Shown here one piece after another: positions 35,203 to 47,600 of a DNA stretch of 64,000 nt; position 1 is the first letter of the stretch; every line of letters begins with the position of its first letter. The stretch comes from Adiantum capillus-veneris. Lineage: Eukaryota; Streptophyta; Polypodiopsida; Polypodiales; Pteridaceae. Location of the stretch: assembly GCA_014529385.2 (NCBI GenBank), contig CM043957.1, forward strand, positions 70,763,003-70,827,002. Reading direction: 5' to 3'. Both the position numbers and the translations under genes were made by a program. The notes beneath the pieces are model-generated. The model had not been told where the DNA came from. It saw only the letters and a program-made list of their open reading frames with translations, and searched no databases.

Positions 35203-37729
35203 GTTTAAGCCTTACTCAATACTCTCAAGATGGTCCTTGATAAGAACACCTTGGCTTAGTGCACACAATCCCTTTTTGCCCCTGGTCAAGTCTCTAAACA
35301 GTCAGGAATTTGTGACTTTTTTAGTCTCTGGAAATTGGTTCTGGGTACCCTAAAAGTTTGGAATCAGGAAACCTAGAGAAATTCAGCTCTAAAACTCGCA
35401 AGCTTTCTTCCTAGCTATACCTGACTCAATTTGGAGTTGTCTATCAAAAGTTAGAGCAATTTTAGTGAACTGCACTTGGAACAGCACTCAAAACAGTTTC
35501 AGGACCAGAACACAGGAACTTTTGTGCTTGTATCTTGGCTTCCAGAGGTATTTTTAGCTCAAACTTGAGATTTAGGATGTCCTCAAGTATATCTACAAAC
35601 TTATGAAGTCAAATACCCTCACTATAGATAGGTACACCGATCGCGATCGTTGACCCCATGTCAAAGATTTGGAAGATTTTTGCACAATAGCTAGCCCTTG
35701 ATGTCTTGATACCAAGTGTCTTTGTATTTTTGAATTTGGAGATGTTTTGACCAATGAAAACCCAAATCCCAGGTGGTTTTGTGGTTATTGGCCTGATTGT
35801 GTAACTGGGACTTTTGACCACTTTCTTTTGCTTTTTTGACCGCTCCTTTGGAAAATATGTTGCACTAGATGTCAACTACCTACTCATAAATTTTCAATCC
35901 AAAATGTCACTGAGGTACACCGATCGCGATCGTAGTACCAGCTCCTTTTTGCATGAAATTTTAGGAGTTGATAGACATGGGTATGATTAGTCTATTCCCA
36001 AACCCACTTTGCATTTGGATAAAAAAAACTTGAATTTTCTCAAAATTTTGGTCTGAAGGATCAGTGATCAGTGATTAGTGTTTGCCCTATTTGACAACTG
36101 TCTTTTGGTTTTTTGACCCCGGTTCTTTCGAGAAAGTTGTTTGTCTAGTTATCAGCTATCTACTCACCAAGTATCAACTCAAAATGTCACTATGGTACAC
36201 CGATCGCGATCGTAGTACCAGCTCCTTTTCAGGTGAAACTTGTGGATATGGTAGGCAATGATGTGTACAGTCTACTCCCCAAATATTTTTGAATTTGGAC
36301 AAGAAAAAGTCAAGTTTTTACCAGATCTTGGTCTACTGCAGTGGTTTTCTGACTGTCTGCTATTTTTGGCTATTTTGGTCACTTTTTTGAATTTTAAAAA
36401 CTCCTGGTATCTTATATAACCTAGGTGTAGGTGTGGGTAAAGTCTGGTCAAAATCTGGCACTGAGGTACACCGATCGCGATCGTAGTTTGGAGCCCAAAT
36501 TGGATGAAACTTCACCCGCTTGTTCACTAGGCTATTTTAAGACTACCTTCCAGACACTTTTGAATTTGGACTCAAAAAAGTCAAGAATTTATAGTTTCTT
36601 GGTCTGAAGTGCTTGATTTTCCAATTTTATTAGGTTTTATTGATTTTGATGTTTGATTTGGGATATGAGAGATACCTAGGCTTGTCCTATGCACATGCTA
36701 TCCCTCTGCATGGTTTCTTCCCAGTTTTGATGTGTTTTGGTCTACTGAAAGTCAATTTCTATGCTAGTTTAGCAGTTTTTGACTTGGATCCGTATTCAGT
36801 GGTTTTGACCAGTTTTTTGTGGTTTTTGACCCTAGGTCCTTTAGACTTTTATGTTTGTATACACCTGAGGATCCCACAGATGAAATCTGGTCAAAATTTG
36901 GCACTTAGGTACACCGATCGTGATCGTAGTTCTGAGCCCAAATTAGACCAAATTTGGCATGCTTGTAGACACTGATGTTTTAAGGCTATCCCCCAAGTCT
37001 TTTTGCATTTGGATCACCAAAAGCCAAGATTTTGCACTTTCTGGGTCTATCAGGCTAGTTTCACCCAAGTGGCCTGATTTCCTTGATTTTTGATGTTTTT
37101 GGGTGTGGTTGCTTTAGACAAACTTGTTTAGAATCTTAGTAGGAAGGCACATGTCAAATCTTGTACAATTCTGACACTGAGGTACACCGATTGCGATCGT
37201 AGTACCTGGGACAAATCTGATGAAAGTTTGTTTGCTCCCTCTGACAAGTGTTTCCCAGTGTTTGGTGCTCCCACTTTGTGATTTGAATCAATTTCAGCTC
37301 TGTTTGGTCAGATTTTCAAAATTTCAGAGTCTTATGGCCTTTTTGCCAAAGTTATGGTTTTCTGGTTTCTCGACTCTAACTTTTACCCCAAATCTGACTG
37401 GAATGTGATTTACTTATCCTACTCCTAAGTAGAGAAATGAAAGAACATAAGAAAATGAATCAAACAAAACAAACAGGATAAAAAACGGATGATGGATCAA
37501 TACTCAATCAATACAAAGAAATTTGAAGAGAAAAATGCTTAAAGCAACCTCACTCACAACTCCCTATATCTCTCAAGAGTAGATCTAGCCATTCCACCGA
37601 CCCTAGACTCCACTAAGCACTAAACCCCTGTCTAGATGCTTAACTGAAATGTGAATGGAATGGAAATTATCTTTTGGAACAATAAGAAAACTCTGAATAT
37701 GCACTCGTCACTCATCACCTAAGATTCAT
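35203..37729 (-). promoter_or_regulatory. Leader of the outer element with phased CG-rich palindromes
   Basis: There is no coding frame of note. A 26-bp imperfect palindrome (GGTACACCGATCGCGATCG, then TAGTACC) recurs at 35631, 35914, 36194, 36466, 36908 and 37181, that is every 272-283 bp with one gap of 442. A second conserved block (TTTTGAATTTGGAC, then AAAAAAGTCAA, then a TTGGTCTGAAG-like stretch) follows each palindrome by 92-96 bp, so these are tandem repeat units whose palindrome diverged least. The same core is present once in each LTR. It may act in packaging, dimerisation or protein binding. Confidence 0.85.
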
Positions 37730-37747
37730 TCCCCGGCAACGGCGCCA
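37730..37747 (-). other. Primer binding site of the outer element (tRNA-Asp type)
   Basis: The minus strand reads TGGCGCCGTTGCCGGGGA one base after the 5' LTR. This is the complement of a tRNA 3' end, reported for plant Ty3/gypsy elements including Athila as tRNA-Asp. It fixes the element orientation as minus. Confidence 0.88.
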
Positions 37748-37748
37748 A

Positions 37749-38687
37749 TGTTTGCGGGTCGTTGCGACGGACGTCCATAGCATAGCTCTCAAGCAGCAAC
37801 ATAAAATTATCGATACAGGGGAAGTGACTCGGATGAGGCATGGAAACTTACTAGGATGTCAACCCTAATGAAGTGAACTCGAAGAGATGCAACTACTAAC
37901 TCTACAAGCAAATCAATCGCACTAAAGCCAAGTAATCTGCCTATGTCCTTCTACACAGCTCTACAGTCATCACGCCCGTTCACCATGCAAATCATATCGG
38001 AATCGCACGAAACTTGAAGGGAAGCTATAGGGGACTATCAAGAACATATCCTATCACTGTCACAGCATTCTGGGGAGGTACATGGATCACGATCGTTCGT
38101 CCCATAGTACACAAAAACAGTAAACGGATGATCCTAAAGGGTCGTTTTTGGGTCCCTAAAGCCTCTCCTAGAGTCAAAACAACATAAAATACGCATATAA
38201 ACACTCAAAACAACGATTTAAGGCCTAAACGGATGCGTTTGAAACCTTCACCGAATCTTGAATGCTTACACTTGAATGAAAGAGCAGAGTAAGAGGAACA
38301 CAACGCAAGAAACAAAACTGAATTTGGATTACCGTAGCCACAGAAGCGATGATTACAAGTTGGAGCAATGAGGTAGCTCTCTGTGCGTAACGCAATAGTC
38401 ACTTATCTTCAAAAAATAATCTCCCTTTTCCCACTAACCGTAGTGTATTATATACCTAGGGCTTTCTAAAGTGGCCGACAGCCAACTTCTCATGGACCTT
38501 TACATACATCATTGGAAAAATTACATCTTTGACTTAGACTTGACATAGATGATTGACATTAGGCTTTTACAGGGTTTGATGTATTAAACATCGGAAAAAT
38601 AATGTGACCACATCAAAACTTTGGCCGGCTGACCCAACGGGTGCCTTGGCTAGGTGGGCACTTGTATGTTGTTATCACCTCCAAACA
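37749..38687 (-). repeat. 5' LTR of the outer element (939 bp)
   Basis: It starts TGTTTGCGG and ends CTCCAAACA on the plus strand, the same length as the copy at 1723-2661. A minus-strand TATA-like motif lies at 38446-38454 (TATATAATA) in the part expected to drive transcription leftwards. The palindrome core has one G to A change here (GATCACGATCG). Confidence 0.95.
38446..38454 (-). promoter_or_regulatory. TATA-like box of the outer element 5' LTR
   Basis: TATATAATA on the minus strand, about 700 bases upstream of the primer site in transcription order. Its position within the LTR is plausible for the U3/R border, but only the motif supports it. Confidence 0.45.
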
Positions 38688-38692
38688 GCTGG
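38688..38692. other. Target site duplication GCTGG (right copy)
   Basis: It matches 1718-1722. Sequence interrupted by the outer element resumes from 38693. Confidence 0.93.
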
Positions 38693-41429
38693 CTAGGTTT
38701 AGTGTGCCTCAAGATCCCACCCCCCAACCCCGACCATCGATCCCATTACTCTCCACCGCATTAAATATAGGTGTTAGTGCCAAGGGATGTCCGGGAACAA
38801 GGAGATAAAGATTAGTTTTCCTTTGCGGAAAGTGCCTTGGGGGAATCTTGGTGTAACTAATTAAAAACTTTGGAATAGACAGGAGGAGCGTTTAATTAGT
38901 TGACCCCACAATCGGCGAAACATTTGTTCCTTCTTTTATAACATATTTGATTTTATAAATGCTTGGTCTAACCCAACATTAGTACCTTGATATACATATC
39001 TCATGGGCTCATTCCTACATTTGTCAATAATTTTATCTTTTCGTATGCAAATATAAATGACTCTCTTACTTTATGTAAGTGATTCAATTAGTTGACCCCA
39101 CATCAAAACTTTTGTTTTTTCTTTCAAACCATATATATTATTACATAAATGCTTAGAACCCAACGTCAGTACCTTGTAACAATGCTTTAAACATATTAAT
39201 TTTTCTTTTGCAAAACTTATAGAGTAGATTATATTAGCAAAACCAAGAAATTACAAATTCTTGTCATGCTCGCGACGAACCATGACTTCTTCAAAGGATC
39301 ATAGATACATCGGCTGTAAAGGAAGCCACCCCACGATAATGAAAGAGCCAACATCTTTACCCATGCAGGTCAGTCATTGTGGTACCCGTGGCCGTGTTCC
39401 ACTCAAAACATATTAGTTCACTCCACAATCAGACTGTTTTGAGAACGCCATTAGGAGACGATAGACAATGAGAAGTTGTTAAGGCTTCTTTGTTAAGGTG
39501 ATTTAAATTACAAAGGGCTTTTAATTAGAGGCTTTAGTGGTAGCATTACAATCAACATAACAATTCAAAAGGTGTTATTGCTTTGTGTTGCTTATGCAAT
39601 GTTTAAAACATGATTTGTGTCTTCGGGTCTCTTATGGTTGGCCAAAGTGGACGATACATCTCATCTACGCCATCTAGGTTCATTGCTTCCAATGCAATTG
39701 CCTCCATACAGCCAATGATCAATAAATTCACCATAACCTTAAGCATCGCAAAAAAATAATTAGTAATTGGAACTATAAGTGGTAGTTTACAATAGCTAAG
39801 GACCATCATGTTGAAGTTTCACTTTTTCTTGATCTCACCTCCTCATCATATCTCTCATTAAACCTATATGATAATCTTATATGAACTTGTTTCTTCACGC
39901 ATCTACATGACTAGTAATCAAAAATTATAATTGATAATGCAAAAAAATTTGCCCACATTCACTGAACTTCACTTTCAATTGGATGCTTTTCATTGTGCAT
40001 AAAAGGTAGGACATGATTGGAGATCACAAAGTGCCTACATATGATAAAGAATATTGATATTACTCTCTCAAATGTTGCAAAGATTGATGCAATAAAATTC
40101 CTCTTTGTCTTGTCTACACAAACCCTTGTCAAACATCCTATAATTTTGTCCATACCCTTAAGTATTAAATCTGGATAAATCTTCATAAAGAAGGTTTTAC
40201 CAATGGTGGCATATATGTCGTTTACCTTCCTTTGGATAAAATATTCTATGACAACTTATTGGGCATGGATCATGACTACCAAATTACTTGACATAGAGCT
40301 AGGATGCATGATATGTTGTTCACAAAACAATTTAAACGCAAATAATGGCCGTATATTATGTTCAGTCCCATTATTCAAACATATTATATGGTGACACATC
40401 ACTGAATTTTGTATTTGTTTTTACATATTGATCGATTAACTTATCGATCCAATTGATAAATTATCGATCAAATAATTTTTTGATCAATAAGTGAATCAAT
40501 TGATTTAAATATCTATAAATAGTGTCAATTTTAGCTAGTTTATCATCCCCTACCTTTTCTAAGCTGCAAAGTTAACCCAAGAAGTGAAATGTATAGAGAT
40601 TTTCTATAAAGTAAATCATTGAATTAATTGTTTTAAAAAAGAAGTCCTATTTGGCTACTTAAATGTACCTTGAACAATAGGATACTTTCGTTTGCCTTTT
40701 TGGAAGAAATTCAATATTGAAGATAGATGATCTATAAAGAAAATTTTAGCTCTATCTTTTTTGAGACTTAAAAATACTTGAATCCTTGGCATTGCTATCA
40801 TTAGTGTGGCATGGACAATCCATTTCCTACTAATAATTAAAGCATTTGAGTCATGTGCTAGGTTTAGAGGTTAGCACATCATATAGGTTTAGAGTGTTTG
40901 TGATTAGTTTGAGAAAAAGAGGTTGTTTTTGTGGATAATGGTAGAAATTTAGTTAATCCTTTGAGAATGATTTTTGAATAACCATGTATTAGTTCATCTC
41001 TTGGTTGTATAAGCACTTACTCTTTTACTTCTAAGACCGATTTGGTGTGAGGAATTCTTTTGGTTATTATGAACCTTCATGCTTACTTCCAAGTGGAGAA
41101 GAGCAACACAACAAACAAACCTCTTGGTTGTTATGAGATGATAATCTTATCTCGAACTAGGCTTTATTTATAGTTAGAGCATACAATAGGGCTTGCTTAG
41201 TTATTTTTGAGCAAACGCTCTTACTTCTAAGTGACCATAAATGGTATCTTACTTAGAACTCACTTATTGTGTTTGAGCTAATGGCTCTTAACTCTTAAGA
41301 TCCAGTTTTTAGGGATGTATTGACGCCTACTACAAAAAAAGGGTTTGTCTTACCTGACTATAACAAAATGCATATTGAATGTTGATAAAGTTAAGGGTGC
41401 CATGGAGGAGATACTCAAGCTAAGAATGC
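38693..41429. other. Unrecognised AT-rich intergenic sequence
   Basis: It continues the sequence broken at 1722. A diverged duplication is visible: AATTAGTTGACCCCACA with TAAATGCTTRG and GTACCTTG occurs at about 38897-38990 and again at about 39085-39180. Short frames on both strands (for example 39603-39809 minus, 39959-40186 minus) match no known family. I see no promoter, RNA gene or TE terminus that I can support. Confidence 0.4.
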
Positions 41430-42660
41430 TTGATTTTTGCCAATGTTTGGCTGTACCATAGTGCTAGATGGGTGGACTAGCTACCAGAAAAAGCCCATTA
41501 ACCCATTGATCAACATAATGGTGATTTGCCTGAAGGGATCAATGTTTTTGGAGACGAATGTTTTTGGAGGCGATTGATACCTCTCTAAAAGAGAAAACAA
41601 TAAATTTTTTAACAAAGGTGTATGAGCGTACGACCCACCCTGTAGGAGGGCCCAAAATGTCACAACAAATGTGCCTCCAACTACAAGGGTGAAAGCTTGG
41701 CCATTCAAGATCAGAAGTACCTTGGGCTCACATGGGTATCATGTGTGTCCCATACATTGAATATCCTCTTCAATAATATTGAAAAAATATAATTTGTGAA
41801 GTAGGTTTCACTAGATGCCAATCATGTGGTGAATTTTTTCAGGGAGCATCAATTCACATAGGCCCTATTTGGGCCAAGTTGCCAAACAAGGCCCTCCAAA
41901 TCTTCTCTGAAACCCACTTTACAATAGTGTACTATGTTTTGGATGGTCTACAGATTATCAAAGCAACATAGATAGAGATTGCTACTAGCTACAAATGGGA
42001 AGGATGGTTCTCAAAGTATCAAGGTTACCAAGCCGCTGCCCAGAGATGCGTGTCTCTTGTCCAATCGCCGGTTTTAGGCCATAATATAGAGAAGGTATGT
42101 GGTATTATAAAGCCTTATGTGGAGCTCCTAAGGACTATGAATACAATATATTTATAGACAAAAGGCATAAGTACCAGGATTGCAAAGATGCACTAATGCA
42201 TACACATTTGCATGGAGCGGCATTTTTTCTGGATCCAAAATTTCAACTACATAGTCAGGGCTCTAACAAAGAAGTCATGAAAGAGTTCAAAAAGTTATGC
42301 GAATAGTTGCTCCCAAGCGACGAGGGTAGAGAAGATTTCCACCAACATGCTGGTTATGCTAATAGAGAAGATAGCTTTGAAAATCCATGGCACATTGAAA
42401 CAGTCAAGAATATGGAGTAGACAAAGTGGAACTCCAGTGCATAACCCTTCATCAGCTAAGGCATTACATGACCACTTCCACCCACCACAGAGCCATGAAA
42501 GCCTTGCCTCAAAACAAGTGAGCAATGATAAAATGGATTGGAAAGTGGCATCAAAGAATTTTGGCCAAGATGAGATCAATGATCTAGTGCCAGTGATAGA
42601 TGGGATGTCAAGAGTGACATACCATAAACTTTGTAATGGCATGTTCTTGCCTTCTCTAAT
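41430..42660 (+). pseudogene. Decayed hAT-type transposase (DUF659 class)
   Basis: In broken plus-strand frames: MFGCTIVLDGWTSYQKKPIN with a following INIMVICLKGSMFLETNVF from about 41437 is the DUF659 start of plant hAT transposases. Further on, YLGLTWVSCVSHTLNILFNN (about 41709-41790) matches the conserved W-C-x2-H-x2-N segment. The frame at 42097-42306 has YNIFIDKRHKYQ and LHGAAFFLDPKFQ, the later conserved segment. Several frameshifts and stops separate the pieces and the C-terminal dimerisation domain is weak. No terminal inverted repeats were found. Confidence 0.75.
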
Positions 42661-42880
42661 AGAAACATTGAGCGTTCTTTGATTTTTTAAATCTTCAAAT
42701 TAATTAGTGCATACAAATACAAATTGTCAATGCGAAGGGCTCAAACTAATAGAGCATTATGGAATAAAAGATAATGCACAAGATAAAGGAGGAGACAAAG
42801 AGGTTGAAGGTGATCAATGTGACTTGCTATTTTTTGGGTTAAACTGGCCTCATTTGAATTCCTAAACCATCTATTCTTAT

Positions 42881-42983
42881 AGGAATTCCACATACTTGAA
42901 TGCCAAATCAAATGTGGCCGTTGTGTTATGCCTTTGCACACAACATCCACATTTGATTTGGTAGTCAAGAATGTGGACTTCCT
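42881..42983 (+). repeat. 37-bp inverted repeat with a 29-bp loop
   Basis: Arm 42881-42917 pairs with 42947-42983 at 33 of 37 positions. CATTTGA and CTCAAATG just outside the arms suggest that weaker pairing extends to about 42850 and 43000. It could be a MITE core or a small-RNA hairpin precursor. Nothing in the sequence shows transcription. Confidence 0.7.
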
Positions 42984-44177
42984 ACAAGCTCAAATGGCGC
43001 GTCTTAATCCAATAGAGAGTAAGCCCCAATAATATTTTATTGGGAAATGATCAAGTATGTGGACTTCCAATATGATCAGATGGTGTGCTCTCATCCTGTT
43101 GTTCCCCGAACAAGTTTTGATCTTCTTATTAGATCCACAAAGAGCTTATGAGTTGCTCCACAACTTGGATGCCTGGTCAACCATCACCAACTTGCAGGGG
43201 CAACCTTGCCAAGTGTCAATCACCCTTTCTCTGATTAAAGATGCTTTGAACCTATAGCTACGGGAAACCAAACCCTAACTCACCTAATTCATGGCCATGA
43301 CAGGTAGCAGATAACCTTAATGGAGCATACCCCAAAATGCCTACTTGGAAGGACCTTATATTCCAAGAGTGGCCTTGTTGATGCATGTGTAGAAATAGCA
43401 TTTTCACCTTGCCTACCCAGATTGTCTCACCAATTTTGAAGTGCAACTGGAAAACGAGTACACCGCCCAACAATTGGATGAGAAGGCCCTCACATTTGAC
43501 ATGGGGATGACCCTTGACATGATCTCTAGTGGGCTTCCCATAGCATTGTGCTCACCACAAAAAGCAAAGCAAAGAGAAAATATAAAAAAATAATTGTGGT
43601 ACTTTGTTCCTAACCCAAGTAGCATATGCTTGACTTGGATAATAAGAAGCATATCCCAAGTGTCCAAGGAGGCTTCTGAAGGGGTAGATAGCCAAGGATC
43701 ACAAAATCCACAAGATCTAAGCCTAGGGAAATATTAAAAAGATTGAAAAAAATAATTTGATCAAAAATTTGGAGAGTAGTTACCAACTTGCAGAAACACC
43801 AAGTCCTCTTTCTTCTCTCATGCATAGTAATCACTCCAATCCAAGCACTCATGAGAGGAAGAAGAGACCCACAATGCACCACCCGCTACACAAGATGAAG
43901 CAATTACCAGCCATTGTGGTAAAATCATTGGATGGTCCCACCAAAACTCTCTAGAAAAAGTGCTCAACCTGTGGGGAGTGCCAAAGTACTTTCACCACTG
44001 TATGAAGATGACAAGGATGAAAGTATTTCAAGCACAAAGGATCTATTTATGATATATCAAACTGATTGCCAAACATAGCACCACTTACAAGGTCGGGGAG
44101 GTCACCTAGAAATTTTAAAAATATATTATCACGTGAGTTCAACAAAAGGGCATTAAAAATTCATAAATTCTATAGAA

Positions 44178-44245
<68 letters not shown>

Positions 44246-45219
44246 ATATTATATTTACAAATGTAATTTCTTTTACAGATTTTAAGAATTATATTACTTG
44301 GAAGATTCATAGATAAGGGTTTCAAAAAGATGCCTTGAATGCATGTGATATGGTAGTTGAACACATAGTGAACCCCCCTACGCTACAAGTTTGTTCACCC
44401 TTATAGATAGGTATATAAATGAAGGGGATGAAGATTCTTCAAAAGAAGAATCCATAGATAAAGCTAAGGATCGGGTTGTCATAAATACCTGCTTTCACTT
44501 AGCCTACCCTTTTGACAGTCCCAAATTGTACTATCAACATCCAACAAAATGCACGTTCTACTTTTTGAAGAGCAATAGACACAAGCAAGGCGGGATGTGG
44601 TATTTCACTTGCATTCACAATGATAGGGAATTGGCTGCACTATTTTTGAATTCCTTAAAGGTTTCAATGCTCATAGGGTCATTTTTTTTTACAACTCAAT
44701 ATTATTTTTTAATTAAAAGTCTTAAAGAGCTAACTTAATTGGAATTTTTGACATGCTTTTTCACATGTTCTTTTAATTTATGATCATCAAGAAAGTGGAC
44801 CAAAATCAGGTTGTGAATGTCTATGTGTAGTATGATGAAATAACTCTATTGTAAGGGGACTAGAAAATGCCAACAAAATATTGGTAAGAACTTCTTTGTA
44901 GGTTTCTATTTGGTGCACATAAAATGATATATATGCTATGCCTACACAAGCATCAATCATTTATGACAGCCCGCCTATGACTAGTCCAACAAACACATCA
45001 ACAATCAACAAGATAAAAACCTAACCAAGCAAGAATAATGACAACATAAACATCACAACCATCATTAGGGGAAGCTTGAGGTTAATTTTTTGCATGTTAG
45101 TGTCTAGAGAGAGTGCTTTACGCCAATTACAAAACCTTCATTTTTAAAATCGCTTCTAAATTTCTAAAATTATATTTGTTTGAGAGACAATTTGAGGCAA
45201 GTTTCAATTACGTGATGCT
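42984..45219. other. Unrecognised remnant sequence
   Basis: Broken plus-strand frames at 43057-43257 (PQRAYELLHNLDAWSTITNL) and 44391-44738 (HLAYPFDSPKLYYQHPTKCT, then GGMWYFTCIHNDRELAAL) look protein-like and may be pieces of an old element, but I recognise no family. A (TA)n tract lies between them. The Ty1/copia element interrupts the sequence at 45220. Confidence 0.35.
44179..44242 (+). repeat. (TA)n microsatellite
   Basis: About 32 uninterrupted TA units. Confidence 0.97.
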
Positions 45220-45411
45220 TGTTGGGGTATAAAGCCCAATGTGGTCGCCCAGGTAAGTGGGCAGGCCGCCAGGTATGTACACATATTCTTTTGTAAAAAC
45301 CTAATAAGAACTCACTATGCTCTACACATTACAGTAGAGCGAGTTCACCATATCGTCGTGCTCTTCTTATCGCACTCTCTCTCGCGTCACACTTCCGCTC
45401 GTACTCCTTCA
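45220..45411 (+). repeat. 5' LTR of the copia element (192 bp)
   Basis: It ends CA at 45411, two bases before the primer site. It is nearly identical to 50591-50782, with a handful of changes such as GCAGGCCGCC against GCGAGCCACC. Confidence 0.95.
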
Positions 45412-45413
45412 AC

Positions 45414-45425
45414 TGGTATCAGAGC
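45414..45425 (+). other. Primer binding site (initiator Met tRNA)
   Basis: TGGTATCAGAGC is the classic plant primer site complementary to the 3' end of initiator methionine tRNA. It starts two bases after the LTR. Confidence 0.95.
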
Positions 45426-46509
45426 TCAGATCGAGGCTCGGGGCAGCATTTGCAGGTAGCCAGGGTCACCTGCTCAGATTGGAGTGAGATTCGACAGGCG
45501 AAGACACGGCCCCAAATCTTGTGGGAATGCTCGAAGGTCTTGCTATTCTCAGAATTTCATTCTGAGGTCATCTCGGCCACCGTTCGGCTTCGACAAAGTT
45601 CTGCGTAGGCCATTTTCGACTACGTGGTCTCAGCGGGTGCAGATCCGACTCTGCAAATTTGGGGTTTTGGCCTACGACTGCAGGTGCTGAGGATATCGAC
45701 ACTCCCAGAGTGTTGATTTGTGGCTGTCTACACATCCAAGGACGGCTCACAGTTCTTGGAGGCGTGTCATATACGACACGGGCGCATCTACACACAGACT
45801 GTAGGCGACATCCACTAGTTCATCAGGTAGCTTGTGATTGCTGCTTGATATTCCAGATTTCATCCTGACATTGCAGGTACTTCCACATGGGATGTATTGT
45901 CAGAGATGATGTATGTCTGTTGAGGGTTTGTTGGCTGTGAGTCACACAGCAAACAACCGCCGCAGCGGTTACAGCATATAGTGGGAAATTTGTGGATGTA
46001 TGATTTTGTGGGAAGTCTATGTATTGTCAGATTCACTGCAGCCATTGTTGAGGGTCGAGTGAGGTTTTATTGAGCTGGGGGATTCTCGAATGTTGAGATC
46101 CTTTCGGTGATACAAGTCTTGGAGCGATCCCTCGAGCACCCTTAGATAGGCAGCTAGGATGTATTGACTGTGAGTTAGACAACTGGGATTGCATCTTTGC
46201 TTTACTTCCATTGAGGCATTGTCACAGTCTATGCTTACAGGACAGTGACAGGACAGTGAGAGACAGTACAGGTGCAGAACAGGTTTACCCGCAGCTTACA
46301 GTGTCAGAGAGACTGTGTTTTTTGAGCTGTTTTTTGGTCTGTTTTTGAGTACACCAGAGCCATTTTACAAAGGAGACTCTGCCGAAATTTCTGCAGAATC
46401 TGAAGCTTTCTTGGTTCATTTGACAGGTTGATATTGGTTCAGAGGTCAGTTTACAGGGGAAACTCTGCCGAATTTTTCCCAGGAAAGTAAACTACTGTGA
46501 AGCGTAGCT
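45426..46509 (+). other. Long leader of the copia element
   Basis: About 1.08 kb between primer site and gag start, without a long frame. A GGACAGTGA unit repeats near 46230-46260, and AAGCTT-rich text with a repeated CTCTGCCGAA motif (GGAGACTCTGCCGAAATTTC and GGAAACTCTGCCGAATTTTT) lies at 46373 and 46462. It is long for a copia leader. Confidence 0.7.
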
Positions 46510-47544
46510 ATGGCTGGATCACAGGACACTGCTCTTTACAATATCAAGAAGCTGGATGAAACCAATTTCCCATTGTGGAAGAAGCAGATTTGGCACGTGT
46601 TGGTACAAAAGAAGCAGATAAAACCTATAAAGCTCAAGGGGATAAAACCACAAGATATGGACGAAGATGAATGGAGCGAAATGGATGAATTGGCACTTTC
46701 TACCAGTATGCTGACTTTGGCAGAAAGAGCTTACTTCAATGTAGCAGACGAGATGTCAGCTTATGAAGCATGGACAAAGCTGAGTGATCTTTATGAGAAG
46801 CAAAGTGCAGCTTCACAGGTATACTGGCTTAAGAAGCTTGTTGACTTGAGGATGAAAGAAGGGACACCTATGTCCAATCATCAGAATGAATTCAACACCA
46901 TCTATAGTCAGTTGTCAGCTCAAGGTGTCAAGTTTGATGAACCTGTTAGAGCTATGTTCCTGTTGATCACATTGCCGGAAAGTTGGGACACTTTTCGCAC
47001 AGCTTTGAGTAATTCTGCACCTCCAGATGGTTTGAACATAGCAGGTGTAGAAGGAAGTCTGCTTACTGAAGAAACCAATAGAAAGACAATGGACAAAGGC
47101 AAAGGAACAGCCTTAGTTGTCACGGGAAGGACCAAAGAAAAGTACAAAGGTGGAAAGAGGAATCAGTCTCGTAGCAAGTCCCGGAGTGCTAAAGGAAAGA
47201 GTGACATAGAATGCTACCATTGTGGCAAGAAGGGTCACATGAAAAGAGACTGTGGAGAATGGAAAGCAGAAAAAGGCAAAGAGAAAGCTGAAGACCATGG
47301 TGAGAAGAACAAGTCCTCAGTGAAGATTCAAGAAATAAATGTGACAAACACTGTTGCAGAGGATGACAGTCTAGTGTCAGGAGACATCTACTTCTTGAAG
47401 AATACAATGGACTCAGCTCTTCTTACAGCATCTGATGGAAATGCACTGAGTGACTGGATTATAGACTCAGGGGCATCACTTCATGTGTCTCCAAACAAGG
47501 AGTGGTTTACCTCTTATGTGACCACTAAAATCATGTTCGACTAG
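46510..47544 (+). pseudogene. gag: Copia Gag and start of protease
   Basis: ATG at 46510, 344 residues. Gag (UBN2 type) starts with LDETNFPLWKKQIWHVL near residue 15, then AYEAWTKLSDLYEKQSAASQ near 85. The zinc knuckle CYHCGKKGHMKRDC spans about residues 235-248. The protease active loop WIIDSGASLHVSPNKEW lies near 317. The frame is lost after KIMFD at a TAG (47542-47544); the next conserved protease text is readable in another frame, so a small indel lies near 47540. Confidence 0.9.
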
Positions 47545-47600
47545 GCAATGGGCAGACATGTGAGATCTTAGGTGTTGGAGATGTTCAATTGAAGTTTTAG

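Noticed and set aside
42347-42682. An independent gene downstream of the hAT remnant
   Set aside because: No family match; most likely the decayed C-terminal part of the same hAT element.
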